From a virus, in the IMG/VR virus record IMGVR_UViG_3300044627_000952, positions 1 to 37,633 of that record: DNA of 37,633 nucleotides; one strand, 5' to 3'. The position numbers and the translations under genes were made by a program. This document shows, in pieces, positions 5,764 to 12,764 of this stretch. Numbering within the stretch: the stretch's first letter is position 1; every line of letters starts with the position of its first letter. The notes beneath the pieces are model-generated. The model was not told the DNA's origin. It ran no database searches and saw only the letters and a program-made list of their open reading frames with translations.

Positions 5764-6239
5764 TAGTTATTGTAACTCCCTCTGAATTTTCTTAGACTCT
5801 CCTCTGGTACACAATAGATCTCTGGTCTACGCCAGTCAGGTTTATCCAACCACTCCGGGTTCTTTGCTTCTGCACCCATGATCCAACCAATCAGCTCGTA
5901 GTTAGGCATACCACCTCTAACCAATACAAACTTCACATCATCTTTAGCATCGGGTCTAACAAGTAATCTACCCTGCTCATGCTTTGTGTATTTAACATCG
6001 ATATTGGGTTCAATATCTACACCACCTTGACCGAAGGCACCACCCCAGTAGACACCAAGATACTTAGCTACTGCTATCTCTGCACCGGCACCATCAACAT
6101 CGAGAAGGATTCTCTGCCATGCATCCATGTCCTGTAGTCCACGCATCTGTTGGTTCTTCATCGTAGATACATAGCGTTCAATCGCTGTGTTAGCAGCGAG
6201 AACAACTTCGTATCTCTCGAGAACTATCTTCAGACCCAA
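5763..6239 (-). CDS. PD-(D/E)XK nuclease-like protein (158 aa)
   Basis: A likely restriction-endonuclease-fold protein. Glu54 in GAGAEIAVAKYLG, Asp75 in GGVDIEPN and Asp81-Val-Lys83 in NIDVKYT are spaced as the E...D...(D/E)xK catalytic triad, and a strand LLVRPDAKDDVKFVLV follows. Many phages encode small nucleases of this kind that act in recombination, DNA processing or host-DNA degradation; the substrate cannot be read from the sequence. It overlaps the sigma-like gene by ten bases and the zinc ribbon start by one base, so all three are probably co-translated. Confidence 0.6.
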   Translation of the reverse strand: MGLKIVLERYEVVLAANTAIERYVSTMKNQQMRGLQDMDAWQRILLDVDGAGAEIAVAKYLGVYWGGAFGQGGVDIEPNIDVKYTKHEQGRLLVRPDAKDDVKFVLVRGGMPNYELIGWIMGAEAKNPEWLDKPDWRRPEIYCVPEESLRKFRGSYNN

Positions 6240-6871
6240 GGCGTTGGCCCCCCTAAGTGATCGATGATCTTTCTTAGTGAGCCTTGAATCTTTCTATCTA
6301 CTGTTGAATCACTTATGCCCATCTCTTCTGCTATCTCAGACAAAGTCATTGGGCTATTGGAATACCTATTGCGTAACATCACCTGCTCATCCGCATCTAG
6401 CAGATCTATTGCAGATCTAATATCAATTACTACAGCCAAGATATTGCCACCCTCACTTGGAACTGATGGCTTGCGTGGGGTGCCATCGTCTACCTTGTCA
6501 ACCATTACTGCACCGTATGAATCAAATTCAAATGCAACTGGCAACATCTTGGCTATCGTTATCGTGTCATAGAAGAACTCATCGCCGGTTGAATAGCCAA
6601 GCTTTGCGGCCTTCTCTTTCCTTGCATACTTCTCAACTGTCCTGCGGAATCGTGCCATGATCCGCCTTGCTACCCACTTAGTCTCATCCTTGCTTACTTC
6701 GTAAGCCTCATCCAACATCTTGGCCAAGTGAGGTCGCTTAAGAACATAGACTCGAAGCTCTTGAATTAGATCCTCTTTATCTACATAGCCAGCAAACCTG
6801 CGATGGATGTGTGCTGCGGATATATGCACGAGATCTTCGAGGTGATCCTCAGCACGATCTTTCTCTTGCAT
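6230..6871 (-). CDS. Sigma-70-like RNA polymerase sigma factor (213 aa)
   Basis: The N-terminal part has a region-2-like helix (YVDKEDLIQELRVYVL) followed by basic helices (WVARRIMARFRRTVEKYARK). The C-terminal part (about 150-207) is a region-4-like helix-turn-helix: LLDADEQVMLRNRY, then LSEIAEEMGISDSTVDRKIQ, the usual order for recognising the -35 element. A linker of about 60 residues separates them. Phage sigma factors redirect host RNA polymerase to phage promoters. The start at 6871 overlaps the stop of a tiny membrane gene (TAATG). Region 4 is convincing; region 2 is divergent, so a role as a general HTH regulator cannot be ruled out. Confidence 0.72.
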   Translation of the reverse strand: MQEKDRAEDHLEDLVHISAAHIHRRFAGYVDKEDLIQELRVYVLKRPHLAKMLDEAYEVSKDETKWVARRIMARFRRTVEKYARKEKAAKLGYSTGDEFFYDTITIAKMLPVAFEFDSYGAVMVDKVDDGTPRKPSVPSEGGNILAVVIDIRSAIDLLDADEQVMLRNRYSNSPMTLSEIAEEMGISDSTVDRKIQGSLRKIIDHLGGPTPWV

Positions 6872-6972
6872 TAGTCCTCATCTTCTAGCTCGATGATGGC
6901 ATCCATTACAAACTTAGCAACGAAGAACACCAATGTAATTACAAGAGTTGCAATTAAAAAAAATTTCTTCAC
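6871..6972 (-). CDS. Tiny membrane protein, GTG start (33 aa)
   Basis: GTG at 6972 overlaps the upstream stop (GTGA), and the TAA overlaps the next start (TAATG), so the frame fills the gap exactly. The product, beginning VKKFFLIATLVITLVFFVAK, is one hydrophobic helix after a basic start and ends in an acidic tail (IIELEDED). No good Shine-Dalgarno is visible; expression would rely on coupling. Function unknown. Confidence 0.5.
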   Translation of the reverse strand: MKKFFLIATLVITLVFFVAKFVMDAIIELEDED

Positions 6973-7409
6973 TTGTTCTCTGGCCACTTTCCACGATTGA
7001 CCATCATGGCAATGATGCAATAGTTAGCAAGATCCTTGAAGGAATCCTCAATGGATTCATGCTGTGGCTTCTCACCGGATGCAAGTAGATTCTTTAGTCG
7101 TTCGAACTTATCACCCATACGAACCATCAACCCATTGATAGGGCCACCGTATGCATTGTTGATATTGCCCGGGCCGTAGTCTCTTTGCTTACTAATCAGT
7201 AGGTTGCCAAGCTCATCGATAATATCCCACGAGTCAGCAACGAACTGATTCATCACCGGGTCTGCGGTAGTTGAACTACTATCTCGAGGGCCAAAGGCAG
7301 ATCCGGGTTTATATTTAGACTTAGGACTCTTAGGCCGAAGCTTTCCAGTAAGTCTTTCAAACTCTGCATCGTCATTGGATCTATTGATTCCGTACTCATA
7401 CTCGCTCAT
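6969..7409 (-). CDS. Nucleotide-modification-associated domain 1 (DUF1599) protein
   Basis: The C-terminal half, about 70-140, fits the Nmad1/DUF1599 family: SKQRDYGPGNIN, then GGPINGLMVRMGDKFERLKNLL, an acidic HESIEDSFKDLANY helix and a hydrophobic CIIAMMV end. Nmad1 was named from its genomic association with phage and bacterial systems that make modified nucleotides; it is all-helical and distantly resembles MazG-type proteins. The N-terminal 60 residues are polar, Ser/Lys-rich and probably disordered. It lies between the primase and sigma-like genes, consistent with nucleotide or DNA metabolism. The start overlaps the primase Toprim frame by 14 bases. Confidence 0.75.
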   Translation of the reverse strand: MSEYEYGINRSNDDAEFERLTGKLRPKSPKSKYKPGSAFGPRDSSSTTADPVMNQFVADSWDIIDELGNLLISKQRDYGPGNINNAYGGPINGLMVRMGDKFERLKNLLASGEKPQHESIEDSFKDLANYCIIAMMVNRGKWPENK

Positions 7410-8094
7410 CTATTCCCAGTCTCCTTCGTAGCCCATCTAAACCCTCATCTAATACTATAGAGTTTACATCACTTCCGAGTGGAAGTGGTATCAATTCTGC
7501 GTGTTCAACTTCTTGTAAAACTTTCTCGGCCAACTCCATCCCCGGATTAGATCCATCTTTCTTGTCATCATTATCTGCCAAGATAAGGACTCTTCGATAG
7601 CCACCAAATAATCTATTGAAGTGTGGTCGCCAAGCTTTAACTCCCGGCACTCCAACTGAAGGCAAGAGTTGACTAGCAATGACTGCATCCAACTCTCCCT
7701 CGCAAATTGCAATGGTATCCGAAGGCTTTTGTAGATCAACTGCGTTGAACAATCTTGCTGGTTGGTGCATTGGTGCCATGTATCTAGGCCCCGGAAGTTC
7801 ATCGATCCTTCTGAACTTGAAACCTGCAACGCCATTGACGACTCGATATGGGATGGATAACCATCCGATAAACTGGACATGGCTCGGATCACAGTCGACT
7901 GGTACGCTTCCCAACAGATGCTCGCTTGCCAGTTCCTGACTGAACCCCCGACCTTTTAGGTAAGAGACCGTCTCCTCGTTTATCTTTTTGTGATATGTCG
8001 TAGCCAAATCGTTTAGCAATGTCAGCCGCTCTATCGAAAGCAACACGAAAGTCCACCCCTTCTTTCCACATGAGTAATGAATATGCATCTCCAC
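7396..8094 (-). CDS. DNA primase, Toprim part (separate frame from zinc finger)
   Basis: This frame holds the catalytic half of a DnaG-type primase. INEETVSYLKGRGFSQE is the helical linker typical of primases, IAICEGELDAVIA is the Toprim glutamate motif, and VLILADNDDKKDGSNPG is the Toprim D-x-D region. It makes RNA primers for replication. The frame is open from 8094, but resemblance to primases starts only near 7990; upstream it merely overlaps the zinc-finger gene in another phase. The two halves would join exactly if one base were removed from the A5 run at 7985-7989 (minus strand). Either the gene is genuinely split, a +1 frameshift occurs, or the run contains an error. Confidence 0.8.
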   Translation of the reverse strand: MEMHIHYSCGKKGWTFVLLSIERLTLLNDLATTYHKKINEETVSYLKGRGFSQELASEHLLGSVPVDCDPSHVQFIGWLSIPYRVVNGVAGFKFRRIDELPGPRYMAPMHQPARLFNAVDLQKPSDTIAICEGELDAVIASQLLPSVGVPGVKAWRPHFNRLFGGYRRVLILADNDDKKDGSNPGMELAEKVLQEVEHAELIPLPLGSDVNSIVLDEGLDGLRRRLGIDERV

Positions 8095-8269
8095 CTATGC
8101 CACAGGTGTGGCAGAAGTAAAGCCCTGCTTTCTCTCCGTCTGTACTCATAACAGCAGACCTTCGAGTATCGTTATGGAAGCAGCATCTAACAGGCTTTGA
8201 ATAGCCTTCTCTTACTTCTCCACCATAGTGTTCGACCACAGCCTTGAGAAGCTCTGGGTCGGCAGCCAT
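7889..8269 (-). CDS. DNA primase, CHC2 zinc-finger part
   Basis: The N-terminal zinc domain of a DnaG-type primase: Cys29 or Cys30 with His32 (VRCCFHND), and CHTC at Cys53/Cys56, followed by GGDAYSLLMWKEG and FDRAADIAKRFG as in CHC2 proteins. This domain binds template DNA and guides initiation. Primase-like sequence stops around residue 95; the last 30 or so residues (basic, Ser/Gly/Lys-rich) are in the wrong phase and look like frameshifted read-through, while the Toprim half continues in the other frame. The start overlaps the preceding stop (TAATG). Confidence 0.82.
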   Translation of the reverse strand: MAADPELLKAVVEHYGGEVREGYSKPVRCCFHNDTRRSAVMSTDGEKAGLYFCHTCGIGGDAYSLLMWKEGVDFRVAFDRAADIAKRFGYDISQKDKRGDGLLPKRSGVQSGTGKRASVGKRTSRL

Positions 8270-8460
8270 TAGTAACTCTTTCTTACTGGCTTCTTCTTAG
8301 TAGTAGATCCAAGAGTCTTAACATACTTGTTATACTCCTCGATCCGCTTCTCCATTTTCTTCTGTTCAATTCGTGCATCAAGTGTGTAATACAAGTGTTC
8401 TAAGAAGTGATACAAAGCAACACCTGCTACTACGATCAATACGCCTACTACTGTTTCCAT
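8269..8460 (-). CDS. Small membrane-anchored coiled-coil protein (63 aa)
   Basis: Residues 3-20 (TVVGVLIVVAGVALYHFL) form one transmembrane helix. A charged helix rich in Glu/Lys (ARIEQKKMEKRIEEYNKYV) follows, likely a short coiled coil, and then a basic Lys-rich end. The topology would leave the charged part in the cytoplasm. It lies between the nuclease and primase genes and overlaps both slightly, so it may tether replication proteins to the membrane; that role is speculative. Family not recognised. Confidence 0.65.
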   Translation of the reverse strand: METVVGVLIVVAGVALYHFLEHLYYTLDARIEQKKMEKRIEEYNKYVKTLGSTTKKKPVRKSY

Positions 8461-8825
8461 TTTAATACCTCCGTAAATGTATCTAACTCCATGATTACAA
8501 ACGACTTGCCTATGCCATGTTGTCTACGCTTGGCGATAACTATTGGTATCGCTGGCGAAGACTTTCTTTTCTTCATCCAGTTCTTTACTTCAATACTTGC
8601 TTCTTCTATCCATGGCCCAAGCTTAAATGACTTCTCATTCTTTGCCTCGACTACGATAAAACTTGCGATGTCCGGTGCCCATAACCATAGATCACCTTCA
8701 TCACTAGTGCCTGAGAGCCTTAGTCTTTCGACTGGTTGAAACTCTTTATCTCTAAAGTATTCAACAAGATCTGTCTCCCATGTTGCACCCTTTCTTTTAT
8801 TGGCCCGAGATTGCTTGGAGTCCAA
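8448..8825 (-). CDS. Holliday-junction-resolvase-like PD-(D/E)XK nuclease (125 aa)
   Basis: The protein follows the pattern of Hjc-like resolvases. NKRKGATWETDLVEYFRDK carries Glu17, SDEGDLWLWAPD carries Asp45, and FIVVEAKNEK carries Glu60-x-Lys62, giving the E...D...ExK active site. Length is also typical. Such enzymes cut branched DNA at recombination or replication junctions and help debranch concatemers before packaging. It overlaps the helicase gene by 29 bases and sits in the replication operon, which fits the role. Other PD-(D/E)XK activities, such as VRR-NUC type, cannot be excluded. Confidence 0.75.
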   Translation of the reverse strand: MDSKQSRANKRKGATWETDLVEYFRDKEFQPVERLRLSGTSDEGDLWLWAPDIASFIVVEAKNEKSFKLGPWIEEASIEVKNWMKKRKSSPAIPIVIAKRRQHGIGKSFVIMELDTFTEVLKWKQ

Positions 8826-9651
8826 CGAAGTTCACCCCCGGTCTTAGATCGGCCATGCCCTGAACATCTCTGTCCACTATCTGAACTCGTGATGCATCGA
8901 TACCCAGCGTTACAAAGTTAGATGCATCTGCTGAGTGTTCACCGAATCTATTCTTAACTGCTGCAACCCTGAACTCTTGGAACTCTGGGTTCATTGCAAT
9001 AGATAAGATCATCGATGGAAGTTGTGATGCCTTACCGAGTATTGCTCGGCGAGGTGCTGGCATCTTTGGATCTCCAGTTCCTGCCTCACTCATGTGAGTT
9101 AGTGCAAGGACACAAGCACCAGTCTTACGAGCCACATGATGCAGCTCTGACATGATGGCACGAATACCTGACCACTCTTCACCAGTAACAGATACACAGT
9201 TCATTAAGTTATCAATGACAATCAATGCAGGTGCCATGCCATAGACCTCGCCATAAGCGAGGATCTCTAGCTCGATTGCATCAATGTCCGGTGATGGATC
9301 AAAGACCCACTTAATATGTGAGCCTCTCTCATTCAACAATGGATCGAAGTAATGTGAATCTGCATCCAAGTATGTTTCAACCTGTTGCTGTGGTAGTCCA
9401 GTCAAACCTGCAACTGTTCTAAACATCTGAGTAATGGGGTCGGTATCCGCCGAGAAGTAAAGAGTCGGAACTCCTGTCTTCAAGGCGTATACCAACGCCA
9501 TCAAACTCTTACCTGAGTTTGGTTGACCTGCGATAAGACACAACTGTGACTGACGGAATCGCATACCATGCTGTCTAAGTCCAGCCCATACATCAGGTAA
9601 GGGTTTAGCAGAGGAGCTTGTGCTGTGAACTGCTTGCAGTAAGTTCAACAT
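8797..9651 (-). CDS. RecA-fold ATPase, DnaB-type replicative helicase domain
   Basis: Walker A GQPNSGKS lies at 42-49, followed by a helix LMALVYALK and a strand TLYFSADTD. Walker B is LIVIDNL near 140-147, and a sensor-like strand CVLALTHMSEAGTG follows. These match the C-terminal ATPase domain of DnaB/gp4-type helicases; the DnaB N-terminal domain is absent, and at 284 residues it is shorter than full replicative helicases. It probably unwinds DNA together with the phage primase encoded downstream. ATG at 9651 overlaps the WhiB stop (TAATG). A RadA/KaiC-like ATPase is the main alternative. Confidence 0.8.
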   Translation of the reverse strand: MLNLLQAVHSTSSSAKPLPDVWAGLRQHGMRFRQSQLCLIAGQPNSGKSLMALVYALKTGVPTLYFSADTDPITQMFRTVAGLTGLPQQQVETYLDADSHYFDPLLNERGSHIKWVFDPSPDIDAIELEILAYGEVYGMAPALIVIDNLMNCVSVTGEEWSGIRAIMSELHHVARKTGACVLALTHMSEAGTGDPKMPAPRRAILGKASQLPSMILSIAMNPEFQEFRVAAVKNRFGEHSADASNFVTLGIDASRVQIVDRDVQGMADLRPGVNFVGLQAISGQ

Positions 9652-9956
9652 TATGCAGCAATACTCCTCAATCTTTTTAGTTTCAATTCTTCACGGATCC
9701 TTCTCCGTTCTATTGCAGAAGTTCCTCCCCAAAAATGGAAGTCTTCATTATGTAATGCCCAGTTAAAACAATCTTCTAGAAGTGGACAACTTGCACATAC
9801 ATTACGAAGTGTTTCGTAATGGGTGAAGTCTCTTTCCTCTGTGCAGAAATGTTCGTTGCCGATAGAAGCACAAGCTTCGGTGCCGGTAAAGGCAGGGTAA
9901 TTTGGTTTACCCTGCCTCACCAACGATATTAAGAAGCGTTTGCTCTGAAGTCGCAT
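9651..9956 (-). CDS. WhiB-family iron-sulphur transcription regulator
   Basis: Cysteines 29, 54, 57 and 63 (CASIG...VCASCPLLEDC) form the WhiB 4Fe-4S ligand set, followed by the FHFWGGTS turn and a basic C-terminal helix (ERRRIREELKLKRLR). WhiB proteins are essentially confined to actinobacteria and their phages and act with the principal sigma factor. This is the strongest host clue in the window. I choose ATG at 9956; a TTG at 9980 and a GTG at 9920 are possible. The 5' end carries a perfect 10-bp inverted repeat (9891-9916). It overlaps the upstream gene and is coupled to the helicase gene. Confidence 0.9.
   Translation of the reverse strand: MRLQSKRFLISLVRQGKPNYPAFTGTEACASIGNEHFCTEERDFTHYETLRNVCASCPLLEDCFNWALHNEDFHFWGGTSAIERRRIREELKLKRLRSIAA
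9891..9916. repeat. Perfect 10-bp inverted repeat at the 5' end of the WhiB gene
   Basis: GGCAGGGTAA and TTACCCTGCC are separated by TTTGGT. The dyad lies inside the first 25 codons of the WhiB gene (ATG start) and just after the stop codon of the preceding gene. It could be a regulatory hairpin in the mRNA or a DNA-binding site. Confidence 0.6.
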
Positions 9957-10336
9957 TGCTGGCCCTGTGGTCGTGAGCAAGCATAGAAAGCACGATAAGG
10001 CTTTCCTGATGCTTTGGATACTCCAGCAGGAACTTGCTTTGCTGCTTCTCCGTGCTTACATACTGGGCCGTTAGTAGGGGCAGCATTCGCTGGCTGACCC
10101 CATGCATCTTGCGGTGGTGTGATTACAGTTGCATTGAATGCTTGTGCAATCGCTTGTGTTGACATTGGTTGGGAGCCTGTGAAGGCGTTAGCCATGGCTT
10201 GTAGTAGTGACTCGGCACCACTTGGATCTAAAGCTTCTGCTAATTTCTGTGAGAAGCCCTGATATGTTGCATCTGCAATGACAAAGATTGTTCCATCGTT
10301 TGTCTTTGTTGATACTTGAAAGCCTAATTCGGCCAT
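9929..10336 (-). CDS. Protein with C-terminal GRF-type zinc-ribbon motif (135 aa)
   Basis: The N-terminal 60 residues form a small domain (FQVSTKTNDGTIFVIADAT, then Ala-rich helices), followed by a Pro/Gln linker. Residues 95-132 hold the recognisable part: CKHGEA, then SGKPYRAFYACSRPQGQQCDF. The spacing and the aromatic-AFYACSRP...CDF pattern resemble GRF-type or topoisomerase-like zinc ribbons that bind single-stranded DNA. In this operon it may be a single-strand DNA-binding or recombination accessory protein. The start lies one base past the stop of the nuclease gene. The zinc motif is visible; the DNA role is inferred. Confidence 0.65.
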   Translation of the reverse strand: MAELGFQVSTKTNDGTIFVIADATYQGFSQKLAEALDPSGAESLLQAMANAFTGSQPMSTQAIAQAFNATVITPPQDAWGQPANAAPTNGPVCKHGEAAKQVPAGVSKASGKPYRAFYACSRPQGQQCDFRANAS

Positions 10337-10337
10337 C

Positions 10338-11294
10338 TTATTTCTCCTTCGTGTGTTTGATGTTGAGTCGGACTGATTCTTTGCCGACTGGTTTTTTAGG
10401 TACGAAGCCCAAGAGTTTCTCTACTTCCTTCTCATCGATAGATGCACGGCCAGCAACAGTTGTCCAACTGATGTCGATCCCACTCCGTGTCCTACCGAAG
10501 ATGCCTTCGAGTGAAGCTCGAAGACTCTCACGCTTCGCTTCCAGATCATCGATCTGGTTTCCCAACTGTAAGAACAACAAGGCATTGCTGTCCACCTCAG
10601 TATCTAGAATTTCGACTTCCGAGGGTTTAGTAAGTTCTTTTTTTAAGCCACTACAACCCAACTCCCCAGTTGCATCGTAGAACTTGCAATAGAACTGACA
10701 GTAGCTGGCATCCTTTTCAGGAGGAGGTGCATCAGTTACTTCCTTAATACTCTCGAGCCAATCCAAAGCTTCCTCTGCAATGGTTGGATCGTAGTCTTCA
10801 GTATGAACCTTTACATCTCGTTCATCACCATCCCGGGCTATGGCACACAAGTTAACGGTCTTTACTTTGTAACCGTTCTTCTCCAACAAGTAGCCATATG
10901 TATGAACTTGCCAACGCTGGTTCTTCGATGGGAAGTAACTTAGGTTCTTAACCTTTGTTGTCTTCCAGTCAACGACTGCACCAGTTTCAGGAATGAATAA
11001 ATCTATATGGGCTTTCATTCCATTGTATTCGACCTCGGTCTCAACTAGATACTTCTTGCCTTCGGGATCTAATGCTTCGATTGATTTCTCAATCTCTGCA
11101 TGGATGGCAGTTCCCATGATGGCTGCTAGTTTGAGTTCGTTGTCGTTTGTTTCGGCTTGTCCATTTAACCGAAACCAAACCTTGCGTGAACAGCCACCAA
11201 GTTCTGATGGCCCTATCTGCACCTGAGTGCTACGAGATTTACTTGCATCCTTAGCTCGTAGAACTTGGATAAGTAGATCCTTGATCTCACTCAT
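10338..11294 (-). CDS. Cas4/RecB-like PD-(D/E)XK exonuclease with probable Fe-S cluster
   Basis: His65 (GTAIHAEIE), Asp98 (AHIDLFIP), Asp109-Trp-Lys111 (VVDWKTTK) and Gln129 (RWQVHTYGYL) form the RecB/Cas4-type nuclease active site. One N-terminal cysteine (Cys35 in GGCSRK) and three later ones (Cys199, Cys203, Cys214) match the split arrangement that holds a 4Fe-4S cluster in Cas4 and AddB. Such phage enzymes resect DNA ends for recombination. Residues 240-318 add a helical tail and a basic C-terminus. No cas genes lie nearby, so a CRISPR role is not indicated. It overlaps the glycosyltransferase gene by eight bases. Confidence 0.82.
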   Translation of the reverse strand: MSEIKDLLIQVLRAKDASKSRSTQVQIGPSELGGCSRKVWFRLNGQAETNDNELKLAAIMGTAIHAEIEKSIEALDPEGKKYLVETEVEYNGMKAHIDLFIPETGAVVDWKTTKVKNLSYFPSKNQRWQVHTYGYLLEKNGYKVKTVNLCAIARDGDERDVKVHTEDYDPTIAEEALDWLESIKEVTDAPPPEKDASYCQFYCKFYDATGELGCSGLKKELTKPSEVEILDTEVDSNALLFLQLGNQIDDLEAKRESLRASLEGIFGRTRSGIDISWTTVAGRASIDEKEVEKLLGFVPKKPVGKESVRLNIKHTKEK

Positions 11295-12036
11295 CTGCTT
11301 TACCCTCTTTCATATTTTCTTGCACCTGATTATACGCTGTCCAGAAAAGTGCATAGTAAGAAATATCAAAAGGAAAAGTCTTCATATGCGTAACCAATGC
11401 ACCGGTGTGGGCATAGGCTTGGATCCCTGCTTCTTTCAGTAGATTGAAGAAGATAATATCTTCGCCAATAAACTTATCTTCCGTAAGATCATTCTCGTGG
11501 AAGAAACTTTTTTCCGGGAACTTCTCCCTTAGTTTAGGGATGATTGACTTGTGCATCAACACACAACCAAAGCCAGCAGAATCAATCGGAATGATTTCAT
11601 TCTCCGGTAGTGGATGTATGTATTCAACTTCGTATTTATTTCTACCTTCTTTGAAGATGGTAGGCATTGGAACCGGAAGGTTTCCAACCGTGTCTTTCCA
11701 AACAAAGTATACGCCAGATACAACAGGTCGTGAGACTTTGTCTGCTGCATCCCATAAAGTTTTGAGAACTTCTTTGGTCAGAACAATATCTGAATCAACC
11801 CACAGTAGCCAATCGGTCTTAGCTTGGTCTGCCCATAGATCGAACAACTGCATACGCTGACGAGAGATCTGATTACCCTTGACTCTCATTGCGTTATTGA
11901 TAGGCACACCAACTGTATGTGCCATAAGCATCGTGTATACAAGTCCTTCTGTGAACTTGCCATCAGTCAAACCATTGTCACACCATGAGATTGATAAAGT
12001 TTCTTTACTACTGTGTGGCACTTGGCGACCTTTCAT
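11287..12036 (-). CDS. GT-A-fold glycosyltransferase (249 aa)
   Basis: The protein has the layout of a family-2-like GT-A glycosyltransferase: WLLWVDSDIVL with the metal-binding DxD at Asp81-Ser-Asp83, a central SAGFGCVLMHK segment, and GEDIIFF near 205 in place of the usual ED motif that supplies the catalytic base. It would transfer a sugar from a nucleotide-sugar to an unknown acceptor. Its position beside the Cas4-like nuclease rather than among fibre genes makes DNA or a host surface glycan both possible acceptors. No membrane segment is present. It overlaps the upstream small gene by about 29 bases. Confidence 0.8.
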   Translation of the reverse strand: MKGRQVPHSSKETLSISWCDNGLTDGKFTEGLVYTMLMAHTVGVPINNAMRVKGNQISRQRMQLFDLWADQAKTDWLLWVDSDIVLTKEVLKTLWDAADKVSRPVVSGVYFVWKDTVGNLPVPMPTIFKEGRNKYEVEYIHPLPENEIIPIDSAGFGCVLMHKSIIPKLREKFPEKSFFHENDLTEDKFIGEDIIFFNLLKEAGIQAYAHTGALVTHMKTFPFDISYYALFWTAYNQVQENMKEGKADE

Positions 12037-12163
12037 CTTGCAAAATTTTGATTGCGAATTCTAAACCATCTACTAATCCCTGATTGTATTCGGTTGTCGG
12101 TTCGGGTTCAATAGCTTTTAATCTCTTTGTAAATTGATCTATGTAAAAATCTTTAAGCAACAT
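12008..12163 (-). CDS. Hypothetical small protein (51 aa)
   Basis: I choose ATG at 12163, with AAGGGG about ten bases upstream; the frame is open to 12217 but that part overlaps the preceding gene. The product begins MLLKDFYIDQFTKRLKAIEP and contains EYNQGLVDGLEFAIKIL, two amphipathic helices. This pattern recurs in small phage proteins with no known function. It overlaps neighbours at both ends. Confidence 0.6.
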   Translation of the reverse strand: MLLKDFYIDQFTKRLKAIEPEPTTEYNQGLVDGLEFAIKILQDERSPSATQ

Positions 12164-12545
12164 TCTGTAGCCCCTTAATGTATTGCTCTGCCAGTTCGGA
12201 GATCTTCGCATCTCCATCGAGTGGTTTCCAGATAATCATTACACCGGGCAAGATTAAATTCTTTTCCTCGGGCAATGGAACTAGATTAACCATTGTGTCT
12301 GCAATGAAATCTTTTTCATGCATCCAATCTACAAGATCAAACTTTGCGAGCTGATACTTAGTCGACTCGTAAGCGTGATCCCACCATACAGATACTGCTC
12401 CCTCATTGCTATAGGAAAATCCCATTACCCATGGATGAGGGCGGAATGAACGGTCAGAGAACTCAGCCATCTGTGCATAGATGGTGTCTACCTCTACAAG
12501 TTTCTCGTTCATGGCATAAGTGTGACACACAGGACTGACAAGCAT
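12153..12545 (-). CDS. Hypothetical protein, first gene of minus-strand early operon (130 aa)
   Basis: The frame opens at 12545; an in-frame ATG at 12512 is an alternative start. The product is rich in aromatic residues (GAVSVWWDHAYESTKYQL, FDLVDWMHEKDF, VMIIWKPLDG), suggesting a compact alpha/beta fold of about 110 residues. No catalytic motif, signal or membrane segment is seen and the family is not recognised. As the promoter-proximal gene of the replication operon it is probably expressed early. Confidence 0.65.
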   Translation of the reverse strand: MLVSPVCHTYAMNEKLVEVDTIYAQMAEFSDRSFRPHPWVMGFSYSNEGAVSVWWDHAYESTKYQLAKFDLVDWMHEKDFIADTMVNLVPLPEEKNLILPGVMIIWKPLDGDAKISELAEQYIKGLQNVA

Positions 12546-12587
12546 TCGGCCATTTTGCCAAGGTCGGCGTGGCGTGTTATTGTCCTG

Positions 12588-12605
12588 CCACCTCGCAAGA
12601 GGTGG
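12588..12605. repeat. Perfect 7-bp stem-loop upstream of early operon
   Basis: CCACCTC and GAGGTGG enclose GCAA. It lies in the 219-base gap between the lysis genes and the early operon, about 45 bases before the early operon start. There is no T-tract, so it is more likely a leader hairpin or operator than a terminator. Confidence 0.45.
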
Positions 12606-12625
12606 GGCAGAAACTTCAAGGCGAC

Positions 12626-12655
12626 ACTATACGGTGTAGCACCCAACCACCATAA
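12626..12655 (-). promoter_or_regulatory. Weak candidate promoter for early operon
   Basis: Reading the minus strand, TATAGT (12631-12626) is a fair -10 element; a TTATGG about 18 bases upstream is a poor -35. It is the best -10 I can see in this gap. Actinobacterial promoters often have weak -35 boxes, so the call is tentative. Confidence 0.3.
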
Positions 12656-12716
12656 TTTTTATGGGGGGTAGGGGGGCATTTCTTAAAGCTCTTCTGCCGG
12701 TGTAGTTTTATGGCAC

Positions 12717-12745
12717 AAAAAAAGAGGGGCCCCCGAAGGGGCCCC
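12717..12745 (-). terminator. Strong intrinsic terminator of the structural/lysis operon
   Basis: On the minus strand GGGGCCCC, loop TTCG, GGGGCCCC is followed by TCTTTTTTT. It lies about 20 bases after the last lysis gene (stop at 12765) and isolates the late operon from the early operon. Confidence 0.9.
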
Positions 12746-12764
12746 ATCTAGTTACTATTAAGTT

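Noticed and set aside
10338-11294. CRISPR adaptation protein Cas4
   Set aside because: The fold and cysteines fit Cas4-like nucleases, but no cas1, cas2 or array is present; phage recombination role is more likely.
12661-12677. G-quadruplex in the GGGGGG-TA-GGGGGG tract
   Set aside because: Only two G-runs; a four-run quadruplex is not clearly supported.
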